Assembly (NCBI GenBank): GCA_900757595.1
Contig: CAAEOL010000055.1
Location: 1-9,748, forward strand
Length of the DNA: 9,748 bases
Reading direction: 5' to 3'
From: an uncultured Collinsella sp.
Lineage (GTDB): Bacteria; Actinomycetota; Coriobacteriia; Coriobacteriales; Coriobacteriaceae
Shown in pieces: positions 5,581 through 9,748 of this stretch. Below the pieces are notes generated by a model. That model worked only from the letters and a program-made list of their open reading frames with translations, made no database searches and had not been told where the DNA came from. The number at the start of each line of letters is the position of its first letter. Position 1 is the stretch's first letter. Made by a program: the position numbers and the translations under genes.

Positions 5581-7053
5581 TTACTTGGCCTGCTTATCGA
5601 GCGTAGGCTTCATGGCAATCAGGATTGCAGCGGCGACCACGGAGCCAATCACGATGTCCAGGCAGAACAGCGCGACGTTGTTGGTGGCAAGGGCGACGAT
5701 AAAGCCACCGTGCGGGACGTAGCAGTCGATACCCTGGAAGGCGGCAAGCGCCGCGCCCACGGCAGAGCCGATGCAGATGCCGGGAAGGGTGTGACCGAGG
5801 TCCTTGACCGCGAAGGGAATGGCGCCCTCGGTAATACCGATGCAGCCCATGAACAGTGCGGAGATACCCATCTGGCGATCGGCGTCATCGAACTTGTTCT
5901 TGGCGATGAGCGCAGCGAGGCCACAGGCAATCGGGGGAACGGCGACGGCGACGCGGAACATACCGTTGGGGCCATAGATGCCGGAGGCCATGATGGCCAT
6001 AGTAAAGGTCGAAGCGGTCTTGTTGATGGGGCCACCCATATCGAAGGCGGTCATAACGCCAATGACCAGACCCAGGACAACTGCGGAACCGCCCTGCAGG
6101 CTGCCGAGCACGCCGGTGAGCCAGTCCATCACAAAGCCAAGCGGCGTGGCCAGGATGTAGATATAGGCCATGCCCAGGACAAGCGAGGTCAGAATCGGGA
6201 TGATCAGGATGGGCATGATGGTCTGGATGGTGTTGTTGACCTTCCAGGTCTTCATCCAGCGGACAAAGTAGCCGCAGATAACTGCCATGATCATGGCGCC
6301 CAAGAAGCCGGTCGAAACGCTGTTGCCGTTAGGAGTAACGACTGCGTTGTTGACCAGGTAGCCCAGGACAAAACCGGGGGCGAGCGCGGGCTTGCCGGCC
6401 ATCGAGTAGGAGATGTAAGCCGCAAGCACCGGAATCATCATGGAGATGCCGGCCATGCCGATGGTATTAAGGCTCACCATCAACGGGTTGGTTACCTCCA
6501 TACCGCTAGCACCGGCAGTACCGGATGCCAACGAGAAGGCGAGGAACACGCCACCGATAACGACAATGGGGATAAAATAGGAAACGCCGGTATTGAATGC
6601 ATTGAGCAGCGTCTTGCCAGGATCGGCAAAGATAGACTGCTTGGACGCCGGTGTCGGGGCCTGCGGGGCAGCGGAGACGGCCTTCTTCTCTGCCTTGGCC
6701 TCGGCCTTGGGCGCGTCAACGGCGCCACCCGTCGCCTTGATAATCTCAACAGCCTGGTCGATGATCTTGACCGGATCGGCGATTACATCGGAAGTACCGA
6801 CCTTGAGGAACTTGCCCTCGGCCATCTTCTGCTCAAAACGGTCCTCGTTCTCGACACCCACGTCGACGGACTCCAGGACCAGGTCGGCGGAGTCCACGTC
6901 TTCCTGCGTGAGCTCATTCTCGATACCCAGGCCACCCTGAGCCTCGACCTTGCACTCGATGCCACGGGCGGCGCATTCATCTTGAATCGCCTTCTGGGCC
7001 ATATACGTGTGGGCGATACCCACGGTACAGGCGGCAACGCCTACGATCTTCAT
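5581..7053 (-). CDS. PTS sugar transporter subunits IIBC, fructose family
   Basis: A 490-residue fused IIB-IIC permease that imports a sugar and phosphorylates it. The IIB domain (about 1-108) begins KIVGVAACTVGIAHTYMA, with the phosphorylated cysteine Cys9. FruA-type proteins usually read CPTGIAHT here, so CTVGIAHT is a variant. An Ala/Pro/Lys-rich linker runs from about 111 to 137. The IIC membrane domain (about 145-482) has many hydrophobic helices, FDMGGPINK (337-345), GITEGAIPFA (406-415) and PHGG (447-450), all typical of the fructose family. Upstream in-frame codons exist, but the ATG at 7051-7053 has AGAGGG before it and gives the standard IIB N-terminus. It is the first gene of the operon and is served by the promoter and palindrome near 7137-7183. 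The sugar cannot be told from sequence; the neighbours argue against plain fructose, for which 1-phosphofructokinase would be expected. Confidence 0.93.
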   Translation of the reverse strand: MKIVGVAACTVGIAHTYMAQKAIQDECAARGIECKVEAQGGLGIENELTQEDVDSADLVLESVDVGVENEDRFEQKMAEGKFLKVGTSDVIADPVKIIDQAVEIIKATGGAVDAPKAEAKAEKKAVSAAPQAPTPASKQSIFADPGKTLLNAFNTGVSYFIPIVVIGGVFLAFSLASGTAGASGMEVTNPLMVSLNTIGMAGISMMIPVLAAYISYSMAGKPALAPGFVLGYLVNNAVVTPNGNSVSTGFLGAMIMAVICGYFVRWMKTWKVNNTIQTIMPILIIPILTSLVLGMAYIYILATPLGFVMDWLTGVLGSLQGGSAVVLGLVIGVMTAFDMGGPINKTASTFTMAIMASGIYGPNGMFRVAVAVPPIACGLAALIAKNKFDDADRQMGISALFMGCIGITEGAIPFAVKDLGHTLPGICIGSAVGAALAAFQGIDCYVPHGGFIVALATNNVALFCLDIVIGSVVAAAILIAMKPTLDKQAK

Positions 7054-7074
7054 TGCTTCCCTCTTTTCATAGAG

Positions 7075-7086
7075 TTGCGTGCGCAA
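7075..7086. repeat. TTGCG-N2-CGCAA palindrome in the IIBC leader
   Basis: TTGCG and CGCAA flank two bases, 22 bases upstream of the IIBC ATG and just before its ribosome site. A similar pair of half-sites lies upstream of the HAD gene (864-877). It may be a small leader stem near the ribosome site, or coincidence. Confidence 0.3.
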
Positions 7087-7097
7087 GACACCGTTTG

Positions 7098-7109
7098 CGG
7101 AGGCCTCCG
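7098..7109. repeat. perfect 12-bp palindrome CGGAGGCCTCCG in the IIBC leader
   Basis: This is a fully self-complementary site centred on AGGCCT, about 45 bases upstream of the IIBC ATG. It is flanked by two direct copies of CCGTTTG (7091-7097 and 7122-7128) spaced 31 bases apart, about three helical turns. It may bind a regulator or shape the leader RNA. Confidence 0.35.
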
Positions 7110-7136
7110 GAGCATCCCCTGCCGTTTGGACTTGCT

Positions 7137-7152
7137 GTCTTTTCGACAAGAC
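7137..7152. promoter_or_regulatory. candidate LacI-family operator overlapping the operon start site
   Basis: GTCTTTTCGACAAGAC is palindromic in 7 of 8 base pairs and has the central CG typical of LacI-family operators. On the minus strand it begins two bases after the predicted -10 box, so it would cover the transcription start of the PTS operon. A repressor bound there would block transcription. The divergent LacI-family gene is the obvious candidate to bind it. Confidence 0.55.
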
Positions 7153-7153
7153 C

Positions 7154-7183
7154 AATATAGGTGCTTAATTTTCTTAATGCCAG
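7154..7183 (-). promoter_or_regulatory. promoter of the PTS-GatZ-Tal-Tkt operon
   Basis: On the minus strand, CTGGCA (7183-7178) matches the -35 box at 4 of 6 and TATATT (7159-7154) the -10 box at 5 of 6, with an 18-base spacer that is A+T-rich. The start would fall near 7147, leaving a leader of about 95 bases before the IIBC ATG. Its position over the near-perfect palindrome supports it. Confidence 0.6.
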
Positions 7184-7229
7184 CTTATTTCGGTAAACGC
7201 GCAGGTCAGAGCGTTGGTTACGCTATTTA

Positions 7230-7243
7230 GTTATGCGTTTAAC
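7230..7243. promoter_or_regulatory. second candidate operator upstream of the operon promoter
   Basis: GTTATGCGTTTAAC is symmetric at 10 of 14 positions with a central CG. Its right half resembles, in inverted form, GGTAAACGC at 7192-7200, and GCGTTGGTTACGC (7211-7223) lies between them. The cluster sits about 90 bases upstream of the main palindrome, a spacing that would allow DNA looping by a LacI-type protein. It could also bind another regulator. Confidence 0.35.
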
Positions 7244-7328
7244 CAAAAATGAATCCTGCGATTTTACCCTCGATTTCAAAAGTCAAGAAGTATTTGATTT
7301 TCTCGGTAGACGGCAGATACGCATGCCG

Positions 7329-7357
7329 GTCACAAATTTCGACCCCACCCGTATACC
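7329..7357 (+). promoter_or_regulatory. weak candidate promoter of the LacI-family gene
   Basis: GTCACA (7329-7334) and TATACC (7352-7357) each match consensus at 4 of 6 bases with a 17-base spacer. This would give a leader of about 105 bases before the GTG start. Other weak matches exist in this A+T-rich stretch, so this choice is tentative. Confidence 0.25.
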
Positions 7358-7468
7358 GCATTTGTTGCATACTCATATGAAAGGAGAAAGCCGCTCACCG
7401 AAGCGCATCCCTCACCAAGACTCAAAGTCATCATGTTGGAAAATGCTCATCTGTCGGAAGGAGTCGCT

Positions 7469-8479
7469 GTGGCAAAACAGCGCGTTACGATTGCAGACGT
7501 CGCTCGAGAGGCGGGAACCTCGACGGCAAGCGTCTCGTATTACCTCAACGACAAACGAGAAAAGCTTAGCGAAAAGACGCAGAACAAAATCGCGCGCGTC
7601 ATTAAGGAACTCGGATACGTTCCCAACGCCCAAGCGCAGACGCTCACCGGCAAGCAAACCCACGTCATTGCCATCATCATTTTGGATAACACCAACAAAT
7701 GGGCGGGGCTCGTTCTCAATGGCATGGAGCAGGTCATGCTCCCCGCGGGCTACCAGACGGTCGTTTGCACGAGCAACTTTAACCCCGAGACCGAGCTCAT
7801 GTACGTCGACAAGATGCTCTCGCTGGGCGTCGATGGCTTTATCATCCAGCCCACGGCAAATTTCAAGGCCGTGCACGACCGCATTAGACGCGCCGGCAAG
7901 CCCGTCGTCTTTTTTGACGCGGCCATCTACAGCCCAGGCACCAGCTGGATCAAAACCAACCTCTACGACGGCGTGTACAACGCCACACAGGCACTCCTCG
8001 ACGCCGGCTACGAAGATTTCTTTTCCATTGCCGCCAACATGACCGAGATGCGCACCCGCATGGAGCGTTTTCAGGGGTATGCCGAGGCGCTGGCAGCGAA
8101 CGGACAGCTCTACAAAGCGATTCCCATCGACCACAACAAGCCGTCAATCAACGAGCTTACCGAGTACTTTAAATTCAAGTTTAATCCCGCCAAGCGTACG
8201 CTCATCTTTGTCCAAAACCAATGGGCGCTCCCCCGCGTCTACAAGGCCCTCCAACCCATGGCCCATCTGCTTCCGCAGCAAATAGGTCTTTTGGGACTCA
8301 ACTGCGAAGACTGGACTAATCTCACCACACCGACCGTCTCCACCATCATCGAGCCCGTCGACCAGGAAGGCAGGGAGGCGGCCGAGATGCTGCTCGCCTT
8401 GCTTGATGGCAGCAGCCAACCCGGCGAGCAGCGCATTCTCGAGTGCAAGCTCAACTGGCTCGACTCCACCTCGATCTAG
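7469..8479 (+). CDS. LacI-family transcriptional regulator
   Basis: A 336-residue repressor of standard LacI/GalR length. The N-terminal helix-turn-helix is clear: VTIADVAREAGTSTASVSYYLND at about 7-29, followed by the hinge region near AQAQTLTGKQT (54-64). The rest is a periplasmic-binding-protein-like sugar-sensing domain that starts at HVIAIII and includes GFIIQPT, the segment AGKPVVFFDAAI and a TISTIIEP-like strand (TVSTIIEP) near the end. I start it at GTG 7469 because AAGGAG lies five bases upstream and the protein then begins MAKQRVTIADVA, as is usual. An in-frame ATG at 7433 has no ribosome site. It is divergent from the PTS operon and most likely represses it until the sugar or its phosphate binds. 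Self-regulation through the same region is possible. Confidence 0.93.
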   Translation: MAKQRVTIADVAREAGTSTASVSYYLNDKREKLSEKTQNKIARVIKELGYVPNAQAQTLTGKQTHVIAIIILDNTNKWAGLVLNGMEQVMLPAGYQTVVCTSNFNPETELMYVDKMLSLGVDGFIIQPTANFKAVHDRIRRAGKPVVFFDAAIYSPGTSWIKTNLYDGVYNATQALLDAGYEDFFSIAANMTEMRTRMERFQGYAEALAANGQLYKAIPIDHNKPSINELTEYFKFKFNPAKRTLIFVQNQWALPRVYKALQPMAHLLPQQIGLLGLNCEDWTNLTTPTVSTIIEPVDQEGREAAEMLLALLDGSSQPGEQRILECKLNWLDSTSI

Positions 8480-8484
8480 ACCGC

Positions 8485-8513
8485 GGGACAAATAAATCAG
8501 GAGTGTTTGTCCC
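8485..8513 (+). terminator. hairpin after the LacI-family gene
   Basis: GGGACAAA (8485-8492) pairs with TTTGTCCC (8506-8513) around a 13-base loop, five bases past the stop codon. The following bases are AAATCTTAAG with no clear T-run, so it is a weak or atypical terminator. It stands between the regulator and the unrelated nuclease gene. Confidence 0.45.
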
Positions 8514-8531
8514 AAATCTTAAGTATTTGTT

Positions 8532-8565
8532 CGACAGAACGGCCCCTGTCGGCTCCTGCTAGACT
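8532..8565 (+). promoter_or_regulatory. candidate promoter region of the nuclease gene
   Basis: TGCTAGACT (8557-8565) looks like an extended -10 element (TGN plus TAGACT), with the nuclease ATG about 33 bases downstream. No good -35 box is present at the usual distance, which is tolerated with extended -10 sites. A CGACAG/CTGTCG inverted repeat (8532-8537 and 8546-8551) lies just upstream and could be a binding site. Confidence 0.4.
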
Positions 8566-8598
8566 GGTAGATTCGCAACCGACTACCCAGGAGCCCCC

Positions 8599-9582
8599 AT
8601 GTCGCGCAAATCCGCCTACAAGCAAGTACTTTCCATCGGCACCGCCGTGGTGCTGGGGTTTGCGCTGTTTACGGGATCGCTCGACGGGGCGTCCAAGCTG
8701 CTCTCGCCGCAAAGCGACGAGCAGGCGGCGGCTCTGGCCGAGAAGCAAAGCGAGAGCCCCAACCGCACCGACGACGAAGCAGACCTGGTTGCCCGGCTCG
8801 AATCGGGAACAGCGAGTTCCTCGGACTCTCAAAATAGCCAAGACTCTGGCGATGGCTCCGATTCCGCCGCAACCGACACCGGCGACGGCGCTTCCGCGGA
8901 CAGCGCCGCCACCCCCATCGACGAGGTCGAAAACCCCGATCTCAACCGCGCCCGCGGCGTATATCTCAGCAGCATTCCCGACTACGCCGGCAACCCCTAC
9001 GTTGCCCTTCGCGCCAACAGCACGCACCCGCTCGGCACGCCGTCATTCACACTCGATGAATACGATCGCGCCACCGAAGAGGGCTGCTTTAAGAAATTCT
9101 CCAAGCTCGACAGCCTGGGCCGCACTCGCAAAGCGCTCGCCTGCGTAGGCCCCGAGTCGCTCGGACAGGGAAAGCGCGGCGATATCTCGCGCATCCACCC
9201 CGCCGGATGGCACCAGCAGCGCTACGACTTTATCCCCGGCCAGAGCCTCTATAACCGCTGCCACCTTATAGCCTGGTCGCTCTGCGGCGAAAACGCCAAC
9301 CGCAAAAATCTCCTCACCGGTACGCGCTATCTCAACGAGACGGGTATGCTGCCTTTCGAGGAGCAGATTCTCGGCTACATCCACGACACGGGCAACCACG
9401 TGCTCTACCGTGTCACGCCCATGTACAACGAAGAGGAACTCGTCTGTCGTGGCGTTCGCCTGGAAGCACAATCAATCGAGGACCACGGCAAGACCCTGTG
9501 CTTTCACGTGTACTGCTACAACCTGCAGCCGCATGTGCAGATCGACTACGCCACCGGCCGCAATCAGGCCTCGGGAGACTAG
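8599..9582 (+). CDS. exported DNA/RNA non-specific endonuclease
   Basis: A 327-residue protein. Residues 1-9 are basic and 10-30 hydrophobic, giving a signal peptide or membrane anchor without a lipobox. Residues of about 35-115 form an Asp/Ser/Ala-rich low-complexity linker. The nuclease domain (about 125-327) belongs to the beta-beta-alpha-metal family that includes DNA-entry nuclease EndA and streptodornases. NRCHLIAWSL holds the catalytic His222, where the classical motif is DRGH. ENANRKN and GTRYLN (241-246) offer the metal-binding asparagine, probably Asn246, and TGNHVLYRVTP (264-274) is a family strand. Seven cysteines lie in the exported part, so disulfides are possible. ATG 8599 follows AGGAG by five bases. 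It would degrade extracellular nucleic acid for nutrients or uptake. It has its own promoter candidate and no evident link to the sugar genes. Confidence 0.88.
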   Translation: MSRKSAYKQVLSIGTAVVLGFALFTGSLDGASKLLSPQSDEQAAALAEKQSESPNRTDDEADLVARLESGTASSSDSQNSQDSGDGSDSAATDTGDGASADSAATPIDEVENPDLNRARGVYLSSIPDYAGNPYVALRANSTHPLGTPSFTLDEYDRATEEGCFKKFSKLDSLGRTRKALACVGPESLGQGKRGDISRIHPAGWHQQRYDFIPGQSLYNRCHLIAWSLCGENANRKNLLTGTRYLNETGMLPFEEQILGYIHDTGNHVLYRVTPMYNEEELVCRGVRLEAQSIEDHGKTLCFHVYCYNLQPHVQIDYATGRNQASGD

Positions 9583-9612
9583 GGCCGACCGCGCCTCCCG
9601 TAACCCAAAAAA

Positions 9613-9643
9613 TGATCCGTTTTCCTCCGTCCCCAAGGGATCA
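9613..9643. repeat. inverted repeat TGATCC...GGATCA with pyrimidine-rich spacer
   Basis: TGATCC (9613-9618) and GGATCA (9638-9643) flank a 19-base spacer rich in C and T. It lies immediately before the terminator in the convergent gap after the nuclease gene. It may be an intergenic repeat or part of a composite 3' structure; I see no second copy in this window. Confidence 0.35.
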
Positions 9644-9646
9644 AAT

Positions 9647-9678
9647 AAGGCCGCCCCGGTTACCCAGGGCGGCCTTTT
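9647..9678. terminator. bidirectional intrinsic terminator
   Basis: AAGGCCGCCC (9647-9656) pairs perfectly with GGGCGGCCTT (9667-9676) around a ten-base loop. TTTT follows on the plus strand and TTATTT on the minus strand, so it can end both the nuclease transcript and the convergent gene at the right edge. Confidence 0.85.
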
Positions 9679-9711
9679 CGTCAGCACCTACATTGCAGAC
9701 AAAACTACACG

Positions 9712-9748
9712 CTACTTGGCGCGGCCCTCCTCATAGCGCTCGACCAGC
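9712..9748 (-). CDS. C-terminal end of a convergent minus-strand gene (partial)
   Basis: Reading in from the right edge on the minus strand gives LVERYEEGRAK followed by a TAG stop at 9712-9714. The charged C-terminus, the convergent orientation and the bidirectional terminator 34 bases beyond the stop support a real gene cut by the window edge. Only 11 codons are visible, so no product can be named. Confidence 0.5.
   Translation of the reverse strand, partial: LVERYEEGRAK

Larger units (their letters stand above)
7054..7468. other. divergent control region between PTS IIBC and LacI-family genes
   Basis: These 415 bases hold no convincing gene. They are richer in A+T than the surroundings and contain a good leftward promoter, a near-perfect palindrome over its expected start, further palindromes and short repeats in the IIBC leader, and the rightward leader of the regulator gene. 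Possible open frames starting at 7233 or 7433 lack ribosome sites. Confidence 0.8.

Noticed and set aside
1058..7053. Sulfoquinovose pathway using split transketolase or transaldolase
   Set aside because: Those pathways lack a PTS because the sugar carries a sulfonate at C6, and no sulfo-specific isomerase or exporter is present.
1058..7053. Pentitol (arabitol, xylitol, ribitol) catabolism
   Set aside because: Split transketolase and PTS would fit, but a pentitol-phosphate dehydrogenase would be required and none is in the operon.
4096..7230. A 1044-codon open frame on the plus strand opposite gatZ and PTS IIBC, running through the gap between them
   Set aside because: It is antisense to two clear genes in the frame where stops need TTA, CTA or TCA codons, which are rare in this genome. 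It has no ribosome site and its product is repetitive with no known domain.
7261..7285. Possible second leftward promoter (TTGACT and TAAAAT on the minus strand)
   Set aside because: The two boxes are only 14 bases apart, too close for sigma70; the promoter at 7154-7183 is better placed and overlaps the palindrome.
7433..7468. Upstream ATG start for the LacI-family protein
   Set aside because: It lacks a ribosome site, whereas GTG at 7469 has AAGGAG at five bases and gives the typical family N-terminus.
7233..8042. Plus-strand 269-codon frame overlapping the start of the LacI-family gene
   Set aside because: It has no ribosome site, and from about 7470 on it is a shifted reading of the clear LacI-family gene with low-complexity Ser/Arg-rich content.
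1..9748. CRISPR arrays, tRNA or rRNA genes, transposases, prophage or toxin-antitoxin genes
   Set aside because: I found no regularly spaced repeats, cloverleaf sequences or recognisable proteins of these kinds in the window.

Overview
The window (about 60% G+C by eye) looks like a chromosomal accessory sugar-utilisation locus from a gut Actinomycetota of the Coriobacteriia, most likely Collinsella or a close relative. The basis is G+C, codon use, strong AAGGAG-type ribosome sites, a two-gene transketolase and a fructose-family PTS. This genus call is a recognition judgement and was not tested by any search.

Layout, left to right: 1-193 holds no gene I can support, but it contains the first copy of a ~70 bp repeat and a GC-rich hairpin. 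194-844 (minus) is a HAD-superfamily sugar-phosphate phosphatase-like gene. 845-1057 holds its promoter, the second repeat copy and a strong hairpin. 1058-7053 (minus) is a six-gene operon, in transcription order PTS IIBC, GatZ/KbaZ-like protein, transaldolase, transketolase N-half, transketolase C-half, PTS IIA. 7054-7468 is a divergent control region with a good sigma70-type promoter, a near-perfect palindrome overlapping the expected transcription start, and further candidate operators. 7469-8479 (plus) is a LacI-family repressor. 8599-9582 (plus) is an exported DNA/RNA non-specific endonuclease, followed by a bidirectional terminator and the last 11 codons of a convergent minus-strand gene cut by the window edge.

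How the genes fit together: the PTS would import and phosphorylate a sugar, the GatZ-like protein would epimerise the sugar phosphate (probably at C4), and transaldolase plus transketolase would break down the product through the non-oxidative pentose-phosphate reactions. There is no dehydrogenase, no GatY-type aldolase and no sugar kinase. A ketohexose such as tagatose would need only PTS plus epimerase, so the dedicated Tal/Tkt set points to a longer or shorter chain. D-mannoheptulose fits well: it differs from sedoheptulose only at C4, as tagatose differs from fructose. Its 7-phosphate would therefore become sedoheptulose 7-phosphate, a direct substrate of both enzymes. This is the most interesting hypothesis here and is inference, not proof.

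RNA-level structure is also notable. There is a 13-bp hairpin whose loop can pair with downstream sequence between IIBC and gatZ, a canonical intrinsic terminator between gatZ and the transaldolase gene, and a hairpin between the transaldolase and transketolase genes. These suggest unequal expression along the operon.
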